Shown one piece after another: positions 1-10,418 of a stretch of 29,378 nucleotides of DNA (position 1 is its first letter; every line of letters starts with the position of its first letter). The DNA is from Dipetalonema caudispina. Taxonomy: Eukaryota; Nematoda; Chromadorea; Rhabditida; Onchocercidae. Both the position numbers and the translations under genes were made by a program. The notes under the pieces were generated by a model. The model was not told where the DNA came from. It did not search any database and saw only the letters and a list, made by a program, of their open reading frames with translations. Where the stretch lies: positions 1-29,378 of the forward strand of contig JABVXV010000533.1 of assembly GCA_013365325.1 (NCBI GenBank), given 5' to 3'.

Positions 1-675
1 TTGCTGGTTTCATCGTTGCTGATAATGAAGTATGTATCATATAAAAAGTATCAATTTCAAGAAAGATTTTAAATGGAGAAGAAATGACAATAATATTAAT
101 TCATCTAATGTTTTTTAGCTTATAGTATCAAGCAATAGCCTATTCACTAGAACTAATAAAAGCCTAGAACTATGGCTCTATAAACATAGCCATGGCTACT
201 GTTATACTGAATATTACCAATTATTACTGACTACGAAATATCAAATCAACTATCGCATATAAATGACGACGAAATTTAGTGTCATAAGTTCAACTAATAC
301 GGTAGTACAGGCAAAAAAAAAGGTAAAGGAGAATTTCTTATAAGTCGATACTAAGATCACTAAAATTGCTCATTTAAGTGAAATTTTTACTACAACTGAG
401 TTATAATGATTACATATTGAGCTTAATAATGTCTATTCTACTACTACTACTAACAACTTACTTTCCCATTTCTATCTGACTAATCCTGATCATTCTTATC
501 AATCATATCATAATTGAGAATTTTAATCGGTCCATCTCAGAGGACAACATATGTTTCAGACCATTTATTTACATCGTTCAAACCACCCAAATTCGAACCA
601 TAGATAAATATTAGCTAAACAGCTGATCTTATTGCAAATCTTGTTTTCTTTGATAATTATTCCAATCATTCATTT

Positions 676-1030
676 GCTCACTTTTTTTGCAAATCTTATT
701 AATCTTTACTTCATCTCAACTTCACATACTATTTTCCTCCATCAAATTTTTTCTATTTCATCTCACTTTCACAGATTACTTTCTTTTGCTGAATATTTTG
801 CAAATCTCATTAGTCTTTACTTCATCTCGATTTCACGTACTTTTTTCTTCGCTCACTTTTTTGCAAATCTCATTAATCTTTACTTCATCTCAACTTCACA
901 TACTATTTTCCTCCATCAAATTTTTTCTATTTCATCTCACTTTCACAGATTACTTTCTTTTGCTGAATATTTCGCAAATCTCATTAGTCTTTACTTCATC
1001 TCGATTTCACGTATTATTTTCTTTCCTAAT
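676..1030. repeat. Nested pyrimidine-rich tandem repeat, 174-bp period
   Basis: Two near-identical copies of a 174-base unit are joined head to tail. The shared marker GCAAATCT(T/C)ATTA occurs at 689, 800, 863 and 974, so spacings alternate 111, 63, 111: each 174-base unit itself contains two diverged sub-copies. A degenerate fifth marker (GCAAATCTTG) lies at about 635. The plus strand is strongly T/C-rich. Because 174 is a multiple of three, two overlapping frames stay open across the array (about 632-1078 and 687-1040). Their hydrophobic, repetitive translations look like a by-product of the repeat rather than a gene. Confidence 0.85.
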
Positions 1031-1490
1031 TTTCTCCTAAAGATGTTAGTGATTTTTATGATTTCTTTCGTTTCTTGATCACTAACGAAGTGAATTCATT
1101 ACCATTTCATGGATTATGCGAATTTTTTCAGTAACTTTAATTTGAGCTATTTCAAGTTTAACTGACAGTAATATTTCAGCATTTCAATCAAAATAAAGTA
1201 TAGAGAGTTTTTATTTCCCAAATGATTACAATTACTTTTGTACTTACATTGCATTATGTAGATTTTATGAAATAATCAGTAAGGTTATTATTTCTTTCAA
1301 TTTAGAATTCATAAATTTTGAAAGTATATTGGAGATTTCACATAACATAAATTATTGCGCAGAATAAATAACAAGAGACAAGTAGGAGAGTAGTAAAGCG
1401 AGTAGAGAAAGTGAAAATTTAAATTTTTAGCAAAAAATTGGAAAGAACTATTCCATCATTTTGCTCTAATGGTTAATTAGTTGATCCATA

Positions 1491-1497
1491 CTTGCAG
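1491..1497 (+). promoter_or_regulatory. Splice or trans-splice acceptor before PUS3
   Basis: CTTGCAG ends 15 bases before the ATG at 1513. A 3' splice site this close to the initiator codon is typical of nematode spliced-leader addition. A short 5' UTR cis-intron would look the same. Confidence 0.5.
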
Positions 1498-1512
1498 GTT
1501 GCAACTGACATT

Positions 1513-4231
1513 ATGAATGAAGCGGTAGATATCGATTCTTTACCAAACGGGAAGAAAGTGAGGATGAAAAAAAAGCGTGAATTCGATTTTTCACGACATC
1601 CGAAACGACGGATAGCACTAATGTTCATGTATTTTGGATGGGAATACAACGGATTGGTTGAACAACGAGAAATTTCTAGGACTGTAAGTTGTGTTATCCG
1701 TTAATGGAATCATCGTCAGGAGAATGATGAAGTTTTGCATTGCTACCGAGCCGATCTTCGTCTGATCATTAAAATCTTAGAGGGTGAGATACGATCAGTT
1801 AGCAGAGTAGGGTAGAAGTAGACCCCGAAAGATCTTCGGCTCACTTTTTAACGTTTACGTTCCAACGCGCATATTGGTTTCATATTAATTTTAGCTGTTA
1901 TATATTCGCTTAGTGTTAAAACAAGTAAGTCAGAGCTTCCAAATGCCACTATCATAATTTTTTTCATTTTTATGAATTGTCACAGTAATGAGTTAAGGAA
2001 AGCAGAAATACTTGGTCTTCGTAGTTTTCAGGTTGAGGAAGAAATGAAGAAGGCTTTGATGAAGACAAAGCTTGTCGAAAGTTGGGAAAATTGCAGGTGG
2101 AATAGAAGTGGTCGGACCGATAAGGGGGTATCTGCTTTCAAACAGGTTGCTTCTGTCATTGTGAGGTTTGTTCCGAATGTGTTAATATATTTAACAACAG
2201 AATTTTTAAATATCTACACATGTGCTGTTTCGGGTTACCTGTGTCCCCTCCTTCATTTCACTTGCAAAGTCATTAATTTTTTTTTGGTCTTTCATTACTT
2301 CCAAAAAAAAAAAAGAAAAAACTATGATGATTTGTTATATCTTAACCTACTTGTGAGTTCTCTAGATTTTAAGGTCGAATGAACCTGAAGGAGAAGGTGT
2401 TTTCTGGCCTACTATTGCTCATACTTCTTCTGAAACTATTGCGAAAGGAGAGCTTCAGTACGTAAAAATGTTAAATAGTACATTGCCAACTAATATTCGG
2501 GTGTTAGCTTGGGCTCCAGTCCCTAAAGATTTCAGTGCCAGATATAAATGCACTCAGCGTACTTACACGTATGCTTTTCCCAGAGCCAATTTCGATGTTG
2601 AGGTTAATTTTTGAAAAATTTCCATACAATGTCATTTTGATTCGTGTATTGATTCATGTGAATTAGGTGAACTTCTCAAATTAAAATCTTGAACGTTATC
2701 TGTTCGTTGATATAGTTACGTCTGCTTTTTAAAACACTGCAAATTATCCGAATATATTTTTCAAAGTTTTCTTTGAAGTTTTTGCTGAATGTCTAGTTTG
2801 TAGGCAATGCGACAAGCTTGTCAATTCCTCGTTGGCGAACACGATTTCCGTAATTTCTGTCGTATCGACATGAACAAGGAAAGGGTGGAAATGAATTATA
2901 TTCGTACTATCACTTATGCTGATATATCATTCATATCGTGTGTATTTAATGATTTTTGAATAAAGAAGGAACTGTTTAAAAACTAATGGTTTAGGGGATA
3001 GATACTGCTTTAAATCGTTTTGGTATCATGTAGAGAGTTAGTAGATAGTCAGACGTCCGTTTTATTCTTCTAGCATTTTCAATTTTTAGCATCAAGAGCG
3101 TTGTTACTTACTGCTTCAAATAGCTTAGCGACTACTTACTTTCAATGTCGGTTCTTCAAAACGATAAGTCTGAAATTAACGATTTTTTTTAGAAATAATT
3201 CGTTGTCAGCACCAAAACTAAACGATGAGGCTACTCGTTATGAATTTTTACAACTTACTATCAAAGGAAGCGGTTTTCTGTGGCATCAAATTCGTTGTAT
3301 AGTGGCTCTGCTGTGTGAAATTGGACACGGTAATGAGAAACCAGAAGTAAGTTCCAGTGCAATGAATATTTTGAAAGTAATGATGAGGGAAATGATAACG
3401 TTCATTGATGATAATTTTACGCTACCAGCAGTTAAAAGTATTTAGTATTAGCGATAAATTAAACAGTTACACAAAAATTTTATTCATGTCTTTTTCATAA
3501 CTCTACTTGAAGGTTATCACTGAACTTCTCGATATCAGACTTACACCTTCAAAGCCAATTTATGGATTAGCTCCGGCATTTCCATTATGCTTATTTGATT
3601 GTGTATATGATGGAATGGAACTTTCTTGGAGATGGGATATTAATTCGTTGAAATCTATTAGAAAGCTTATCCTGAAAACTTGGGCTCATTATCAGTCTCT
3701 GTAAGTTTTCATTCCAGTTATTTATTTTTCTTACTTTTCAATTTTTCCCTCAAATTTTCATTACCGCAAACAAATAAGTGCTAAACAAAACAATAAATTA
3801 GATGAGAAATTTGCAACTAAAAATAATGAAAACCCTTTCGAGAAGGCTGTGCAGGAATGGTTGGGATATAAATCACTTTAGGTTAAAGATTGATTTTTGC
3901 GCGTGTTAAGTTGTGAAACTGACACATTTTTGGACTGAAAAGACGTTGTTGTTCCATAAATGTTATCGAGGTATTCGCAGGCTAAAGTAATTTTAGGTCA
4001 GCAACACTACAAATTATGGCTGAGGGCATTGGTGTACTTGCACCAGTATTGCAGCATGACTATAGTGGTCTAATTGACTATCTGAGACCAAATGGAACTT
4101 CTACCAAAACATATGTACCCATTAAAAAACGGCCTACATGTGATGCTTTGGAGTTGAAACAGGAGAAAATTCGTGCGAAAATGTCAAAAATCGTTACTGA
4201 CCTCTCCAGTAATTGTGATATTATGTCATGA
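1513..4231 (+). CDS. PUS3: tRNA pseudouridine(38/39) synthase (PUS3/Deg1 family)
   Basis: A seven-exon gene encoding 414 aa. Exons are 1513-1683, 2032-2165, 2374-2602, 2804-2937, 3193-3346, 3513-3700 and 3997-4231; all junctions are GT-AG and in phase. Family enzymes isomerise uridine to pseudouridine at positions 38/39 of the tRNA anticodon stem. The TruA-type catalytic block RSGRTDKGVSAF lies at residues 82-93, with the catalytic aspartate at about D87. Other family blocks are LAWAPV..DFSARY (146-159), RTY.Y.FPRA, VGEHDFRNFC (188-197) and GFLWHQIRC (250-258), which is close to human PUS3 GQAFLYHQVRC. The C-terminal YVPIKKRPTCDALE matches the human YKPLMDRPKC end. The start is the first in-frame ATG after the acceptor at 1497; the basic KKKREFDFSRHPKRR segment before the core matches the family. 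It heads the five-gene plus-strand cluster. Identification is from remembered family motifs, not a search. Confidence 0.93.
1748..1842 (+). repeat. Imperfect foldback inside PUS3 intron 1
   Basis: GAGCCGATCTTCG at 1748-1760 is nearly the reverse complement of CGAAAGATCTTCGGCTC at 1826-1842, with small bulges. A second inner pair, CTGATC (1762-1767) and GATCAG (1793-1798), nests inside it. The stretch is more GC-rich than the surrounding intron. It could be a structured RNA or a small transposon-derived foldback; it has no recognised family. Confidence 0.45.
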
Positions 4232-4778
4232 TGCTAATTACTAAGTCATTTGTGCCGTCGTTGTCTTCCGTATATAACCATCAAACACTAAATATTAACA
4301 CTAAACCTTATGACTGTTAGTTCTGATACATGCTTTTTGTATGATGCCGGTGTTCTTTTGGATTTTCAGTATATTTTCTTTTTAAGGGGTTTCAAATTAT
4401 ATATGGTTTAATTTCTTGGTGTTGAAGTGTGCATTTTGTGTATTCCAAATTTTTTATTACCATCCTACTTCTTATACCCATAGATCAGTCCACGATTAAA
4501 ACTGTTCTTCGATTTTAGAGAAATGAACTTCGTTTATAGTTAACAGTGATTGTAGAATGAATTCTTCTGTATTACACTGTTGTTTCGTGAAAGTTTTTTT
4601 AATGCTTATAAATTTTCCACGTTGATAAAACGTATAACAATTTCAGAATTGCTTAGCAAAGTTTCAAGCTTTTTAATTTCAGTTACTCATATTTTGAAAT
4701 TACCGATTTCACATTTAATTCTAATCTTTGAAGTATGTCAGTTATTTACCGTGCACTGTTTCATTTAATAAATTACAG
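4232..4778. other. PUS3-FNTA spacer: 3' UTR and intercistronic DNA
   Basis: About 547 bases without a supportable gene. It must contain the PUS3 3' UTR. The only canonical AATAAA I see is at 4767-4772, six bases before the AATTACAG acceptor at 4771-4778. That puts the polyadenylation signal of the upstream gene and the acceptor of the downstream gene almost on top of each other. Confidence 0.55.
4767..4778 (+). promoter_or_regulatory. AATAAA signal abutting FNTA trans-splice acceptor
   Basis: AATAAA at 4767-4772 is followed directly by TTACAG, ending at 4778. The FNTA start codon is at 4802. In nematode operons, 3' end formation of the upstream message and leader addition to the downstream one are coupled, but usually about 100 bases apart. 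Here they nearly coincide, so one of the two assignments may be wrong. Confidence 0.4.
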
Positions 4779-4801
4779 CTGGACCAATGTTATAATTATA
4801 A

Positions 4802-5850
4802 ATGTACGAAATGATGAACAAGTTTGAGGTATGTGGGAATGCACTTTACTTTAAAAGTCATCATGTCGCTGACAACTTAATTTGCTCTTCTACAGTAAAA
4901 TAATTAGATGGATTTCTGGCTTTCGAAATTTACCATGACTCACTTTTATGTCATGGTAGATTTCATGAGCGATTCATGTTACCTGACTCGTAAAATATGA
5001 CTTCTCGAAATACCATATTAATATAATATTATTAGATTGAGATCGTGTATGTTACATTTGTAAATTAATTTTGAACTAAGGCCAACCTCAATTTTCAGAA
5101 TTTTTGTGTCCTCAATTTTTTTAAGCGATAAAATACTCTTGAATTTCAGCGTTATAGGGATGATCCAGAATGGGACGATGTTCACCCTATACCACTCACG
5201 GATGATGAACAAGCGGCAGTTCGGATTGAAACCAGCGATGCTTTTAATGACGCGTTCATGTACCTGCGAGCTGTTGTACTCAGCAATGAGATGTCAGAGA
5301 GGGCGTTTAATCTAACTGTGAAGTGAATTTAATTTACTACATTCTTTACAAATAGACTTGATTGCAATAGTTGATGCAGTTATTTACAAATTGGTATCAT
5401 AGAGATGTAGATTAAGAAATGGTGTAGTGTGAGGCATTAAGTGCCAGCTTTTCGTCTTTACAAATAATGATCAATATCTTAATATGCTGCAAAATTTTTC
5501 TTTTATTCTTTTAACATCTATATATATTGGACTATTCAGAAGGTCTTGCTCAAAAATAGTAAACTTGTTTGCTTAGTAAATTCACATTTATTTTGTGATC
5601 AGTTTATTAAAATTTAATTCAAATAATGCTACAGGTGTATTGATTTGAATCCTGCTAACTATACTCTTTGGCAGTACCGCCGTTCTCTTCTCACAGCACT
5701 AAATAAAGATCTGAATGAGGAATTCAATTTCATAGCTGAGGTGATTGAAGAAAATCCTAAGAATTATCAAGGTTCGTGGTGCTCTTGAACACTGTATTTC
5801 TTGCTTTATAATATGAAGTATTATCAAGGAAAAAAGAAAATATGCTTAAG

Positions 5851-5889
<39 letters not shown>

Positions 5890-7202
5890 CTTTCACTAAT
5901 GATGCTATGATTTTTAACTTCATATTATATCTTTTTATGGGTAATTGATATTGTTAAGTCTGGCATCATCGTCGAACATTAGTGGAGTGGACAAATGATG
6001 CTAGTAGAGAACTTGATTTCACGGCGCGAATGATTGAGGATGAAGCCAAGAACTATCATTCATGGCAGCATCGTCAATGGGTCATTGAAAAATTTAAATT
6101 ATTCAGCCAACAAGAATTGGATTACAGTGCTGGACTTTTAATCGAAGATATGCGTAATAATTCGGCTTGGAATTACCGGTACTTTATACTTCAAGGACTA
6201 GATGCATTAAAGGTGATTAATTTAAAATTTTTATTCACAATTTTTAACCATCCTCGGATTTATCGATGAGAACTGCCTGATTATCCATTATTATTATGTT
6301 TTAGTTATTTTTAAAAAAAAGGAAATTGTGCCTTTTCAATATTACTTTTATACCTCAAATGATTCATTCCAGTTAAATTTTATTCTAATCTTTTTTTCCT
6401 CTGTTTAGGATCCCAGTGTTTTGAATCGAGAAATTTTAATGACTCAGTCCATGATCAAAAAAATTCCTAATAATGAGAGTGCATGGAATTTCTTGTCTGG
6501 AATATTGCTGGATGTACGTTTTAAAATTCAACGAATCTTTGCTATCTGTTTTAGAAATTTCTTCTCACCTTTTTTACTTGGACGAGACTATGTTAAAAGG
6601 ATGAACTTTGTAAATCAATTGTGTCATTCATTAACACTTTGGACTAATACTGGTCATTAGAGTTTAACTTTGACGAGATTTTGCAAAACTTGAGTGTTTA
6701 TAGATACTATTAAAACTAGAAACATGTCTAATATTTAACTCTACAAATAAAATGATCTCGAAAGGTCGCGAATTAGATATTACAATTTTTATTGATCAAA
6801 TTTTCAGAAAGGAGTTTCTTCTCGAGCAGACGTAATGCAATTTTGTCTTGAACTAAGCGAACAGAAACGTGTGCCACATTGTCTTAGTTTCATGGTCGAT
6901 GTATTAATAGAAAGGATCGAAAAAAAAGTGGAAGTTAAAGTAAATTTTTAGTGTAGATTATTCCAGAATAGATAATATTAAGGATGTCAATGCTTATGCT
7001 GAAAAATATTCTAATATAGCATCTGGATCATGGAGGAGTGTCTTGACTGGATGTGGGAATAGATACAGAATTTTTGTTATTGCAGGAGAGCGCTGAACAA
7101 GCAGTGCAAGTACTCGAAGAATTAAAAGAGCTAGATCCGGTAAGAAAAAAGTATTGGGATTATAACGAGAATCTTGTCAATAATCTTGTCAACGCAAATT
7201 AA
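4802..7202 (+). CDS. FNTA: Protein farnesyl/geranylgeranyltransferase type I alpha subunit
   Basis: A seven-exon gene encoding 314 aa. Exons are 4802-4828, 5150-5322, 5635-5771, 5959-6212, 6409-6513, 6808-6939 and 7086-7202, all in phase. It is the alpha subunit shared by farnesyltransferase and geranylgeranyltransferase I, cytosolic enzymes that attach isoprenoids to CaaX proteins such as Ras and Rho. Tandem alpha-subunit (PPTA) repeats are clear: NYTLWQYRR (75-83), NYQVWHHRR (110-118), [20 protein letters not shown] and NESAWNF. The lysine just before NYQVWHHRR (K109) corresponds, as I recall, to the functionally important Lys164 of rat alpha. The N-terminal [18 protein letters not shown] matches the human DRAEWADIDPVPQ region. 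The nine-residue first exon (MYEMMNKFE) is the least certain part, though it fits in phase. A donor-like GTAAG at 7140 is read as coding, because the continuing frame keeps the family's RKxYW segment. Confidence 0.93.
5853..5886. repeat. (AT)17 microsatellite in FNTA intron 3
   Basis: An uninterrupted run of 17 AT dinucleotides inside the intron at 5772-5958. It is probably length-polymorphic. Confidence 0.95.
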
Positions 7203-8023
7203 TTTTTTATGTTTTCCTAAATGTATGTGCTAATATTTCTTTTTGTGAAATTTAGCTTATTGCTTGATATGGCAAATCTTGTTCACTTGTGGTAACATTG
7301 TTCTAGATTAATGTTCTAGTCTGAAACGAGTCTTCGTATATTAATCCTGGGAGAATATATTTTGACAAGTAAAAGGAAAGATAGTCTTTAAGAATTTAAA
7401 AGAGGAGAAACTTTTGCGCATTTGCCGTAATATGGTTATTTGCAGTTCTGCTGCCTTCTTAACTGTATAAAATTCGCTCATGATGCATTTGCAAAATTTC
7501 CTCTCAAAGCTTTAATTTTATTACTCACAAATTATAGGAAGCAAGGTACTCTTCTTTATGATAGAGAGAATTTATGATATTGTTGATGTCACTGTGTTAA
7601 ATTTAGGTAATTTAAGCTTCTAAGTTTCATACGTCTTGTTTTTAGTTATCTTGTCAAATTTTGCAATTCCTGTTTTCTTTCGTTCTTTCTCAAATTCGAC
7701 GAAGTAGTCATTTGATTTTCAAAAGTTACAAGATATTTGGAACATCAAGTTCAGGACTTATCTGTAGATTGTGATTTCTTTAATTAAAATATTAATGTCA
7801 AAATACTAATATATTTGAATAAAAATTCCCAGTGCTTTGTATTGTGGTTTTTATAGTATTGTTCTCTTGACAGAATAATAGTATACATTACATAGAATGA
7901 AAAGAATACATTGTTTCAGAATTGATTTGATTTAGTTCACACTTCTCTTCGATTGATTAATTTCCAAGGTGAAATAGAACTCACTCTGTTTTACTAATTT
8001 ATGACGATTTTCTATTTTTCCAG
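7203..8023. other. FNTA-RTRAF spacer
   Basis: About 820 AT-rich bases without a supportable gene. A canonical AATAAA at 7818-7823 lies about 200 bases before the TTTTTCCAG acceptor ending at 8023. That arrangement fits 3' end formation of the upstream gene followed by trans-splicing of the downstream one. A seven-codon frame after a TATAG at about 7540 was considered as a last FNTA exon and dropped. Confidence 0.55.
8015..8023 (+). promoter_or_regulatory. Splice or trans-splice acceptor before RTRAF
   Basis: The pyrimidine-rich TTTTTCCAG ends 16 bases before the ATG at 8040. It is a strong 3' splice site with no obvious coding exon upstream on this strand within the spacer. Confidence 0.5.
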
Positions 8024-8039
8024 AACTGTTTTAATCGTT

Positions 8040-10418
8040 ATGTCTCAAAGGAGATTGCTCTTACTTGGATACCCTGCGAATACGATTGACTGTGAAAGTA
8101 ATTTCTTTGTTTTTGTTCTTGGTCTATGTGCTGATAAGAGTATTTCGAACATTTTCCAAGGATATGTAATAGGATTGTTTAATAATGTTACAGGCTCTGA
8201 ACAACTGCAAGAATTAGTGTCATTTCTGGAACATCAGCACATCAGACTATATAAAATTGAGGACAGAGATGGATTACAATCGTCAAATAATGAAGTGTGG
8301 AATAAATCTTACGCAAAGGTATTTCTATTTTCTTAAGTTATTTACAAATTGAAACACTAAATTTAAATTGAATAATTTTCAAATCAGACTGATCACTGTT
8401 GGTAGCAGTTGTTTGATGACAAATGCTTAGGTTCAAATGTCAATTCTCGCGTCACATTTTGTTACATTTTGGATTACGAAGATATGGCATAACATTTGGT
8501 GCTGTATCGAACGCTTTGTTGTCCGACATTGATGGGTAGGGCATTAAGCAGAGGAGTTGCCATTAAATAGATCAAATCGAATAGCCAAATCAAAGTTGAA
8601 ATCCTACTCGAGACTCTGTTTTTGGAATAATTCTCTCGACTTTTTCTCTCATCATTTTGTTTGTTATAGTATTTGGCCGATTTGAAGTGTCCGTTTTCTT
8701 GTGATAAAGATTCAGCTCAAGAAATAATCGATTGGCTTCTTAACCGTGCGATTGATTCTTCTTATCAACAAATTGGTAAGTGTTAAATTAACATCATATC
8801 GATACTTAGTTAGATAAGGAAAACAATTCATTGAGATTTTCAAATAGTTAACAACTGAATTATTTCATTTATTTTATTCCTTTATAATTGTTATTATTGT
8901 TTTTACTCCTCAGACATTTCAGAGTGTTCTGCAACCTTTCTAATTTCAGTTCCAAGTGAAAGTTCCTAAGGGTTAATTAGGGTAGCTTCTCTAACTCCCT
9001 TTTGTTTTGTCAATATAAAATCTGTATTCTCTAAAATGTTTTAACACAGGGAAACTGAATTTAGCAATCGGACTGAGCGCCATTAAAAGATCCATATTTC
9101 TCGTGTAACTTGCGCTACAATGACGGATGATAAATAATTGTACAATTTTTCATAATAATCAAATTTAACGTGCTCTGAATTTTCTTACAGCTGAAGGGAG
9201 GAACCTTACTGCAGAGAAATACGAACAACGGAAAGCCGAAAAAGAAAAACAACAAAGAGCGAATGATCCTCTTAGTGCTATTGATTGTAAGTTTCGTATA
9301 ATTTCTTAAATTTTTCGCAAGACCATTTCCAATCAGGATTAACGTAAAAATTCATGGAAGAAGAATGAAAGCAAATATATGACTAGTTAAAGTTTTACAA
9401 TTCTGCGTGGAAATATATGACTAGTTAAAGTTTTACAATTCTGCGTGGAACTTCAGTTAAGCATATATGGGCAAAACTTTAACTTCTTCGTGCTTCCCTT
9501 CATCACAGTTTGCTTTGTTATGGTAGAGTTGTATGATTTTCATCGATATTGATACTCCACAATGTCTAACTTTTTTAAATCTCCACGTTTATTTCTCGAT
9601 AATCATTATCACAAGGATGTAAAAATTGCTAGTTATGACAGCTATTTTATTAGGCTAGATATGACGGAGATATTTGTTTGCTAATTTAATTTTTTTCGAA
9701 CCACCCAATTTTTTCCCTTTTTAGTTTCTACAGAAGAAGCAAGGAAGGGTATCGAAGATCTCAGGGTTTCTTTGGGAATAGCTGCTCATCCAGATCCTTT
9801 AGTTGTTCTGAAAGCTTGTTGTAAGGTATGCGTTCTTTTTTTCTACTTTTCTATAAGTTTGATGAATTGTATAATAGAGCAAAGATAGTACAAAATTTTG
9901 TGGCAAATTTCTTCATTTCAGTTTATTACGGACAATCTGTCCGATGAAGCAATCCAGATAGCGAATAAAGAGATAAAAACTCAAAAGGTAAGTTCAAGAT
10001 TTAGCAAAGAGATAGGGAAACAATGGATTTTTTGTCTTACCAATTCATTTACGAAAAGTCAATTAATCAATTTACTTAATTGCTTTGTATATTAACTATT
10101 TACTAAATTTATTCACTTATTTAACTACTGCATACTCCACAATTTCCGAACATATTGACTAATAACCTAATTGTTCCCTTTTTACATTACCATTCTAATT
10201 TTTGTTTTTCACAGAAAACAGTCCCATTGAGCCGTTTTGATATGGGCATGATATCCAGCAAGAGTGGTACTATTGATGCTGCCATGCGAGCTTTACGATT
10301 AGTTCATCTGGAGAATTTACGTGAAGTTCAGACAAAGATTAATGAAGCTATCGTTGCAGTACAGGAATTAACAGCTGACCCAAGAACTGATAAAAGACTT
10401 GGTAAAGTTGGACTTTAG
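8040..10418 (+). CDS. RTRAF: RNA transcription, translation and transport factor (hCLE/C14orf166 family)
   Basis: A seven-exon gene encoding 251 aa (human about 244). Exons are 8040-8097, 8194-8318, 8670-8775, 9191-9286, 9725-9825, 9922-9987 and 10215-10418, all in phase. The human protein belongs to the tRNA-splicing ligase (RTCB-DDX1) complex and to cap-binding and RNA-transport complexes in nucleus and cytoplasm. Diagnostic segments are LLLLGYPANTIDC at the N-terminus, I.LYKIEDRDGL (36-46; human IRHYKIEDRGNL), CPF...D..EIIDWLL in exon 3, and the almost invariant C-terminal KINEAIVAVQ and DPRTDKRLGKVG. A charged Lys/Glu/Gln linker occupies about 97-128. No enzymatic motif is visible; the family acts as a scaffold. 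The ATG at 8040 is the first after the acceptor at 8023. An ATG at 8001 in the same frame is not used here because it lies upstream of that acceptor. Confidence 0.95.
8968..9003. repeat. Short imperfect hairpin in RTRAF intron 3
   Basis: AAGGGTTA and TAACTCCCTT face each other across a loop of about 18 bases, with one bulged base. It may be incidental; no terminator or RNA family is implied. Confidence 0.25.
9373..9448. repeat. Exact 38-bp tandem duplication in RTRAF intron 4
   Basis: The unit at 9373-9410 (beginning AAATATATGACTAG and ending TCTGCGTGG) is repeated without mismatch at 9411-9448. The identity suggests a recent slippage or tandem duplication. It lies wholly within the intron at 9287-9724. 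Confidence 0.95.

Larger units (their letters stand above)
1..1497. other. Non-coding region upstream of PUS3
   Basis: I see no supportable gene here. The sequence is AT-rich and lacks open frames apart from the repeat at 676-1030, which is described separately. A small inverted repeat (ATGGCT/AGCCAT) lies near 170-195. A candidate 3' splice or trans-splice acceptor (CTTGCAG) closes the region at 1491-1497, just before the PUS3 start codon. The promoter of the following gene, or of a possible polycistronic unit, would be expected here, but no core promoter motif can be named with confidence. Confidence 0.6.

Noticed and set aside
632..1078. 148-aa and overlapping 117-aa open frames
   Set aside because: They run through a 174-base tandem repeat whose period is a multiple of three; the translations are repetitive Phe/Ile/Leu-rich text with no known domain, and two frames being open at once points to composition.
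5018..5212. Minus-strand 64-aa ORF
   Set aside because: Antisense to FNTA intron 1 and exon 2; low-complexity Ile/Leu/Lys translation.
7540..7565. Possible last FNTA exon after a TATAG acceptor (seven codons then stop)
   Set aside because: The family-conserved RKxYW segment is obtained by reading through the donor-like site at 7140, so a further exon is not needed.
8001..8039. Upstream in-frame ATG of RTRAF at 8001
   Set aside because: It lies before a strong acceptor AG at 8023 and adds residues that do not resemble the family; the ATG at 8040 gives the expected N-terminus.
8432..8460. GGTTCAAAT in RTRAF intron 2 as a tRNA B box
   Set aside because: No matching A box or cloverleaf arms can be drawn around it.
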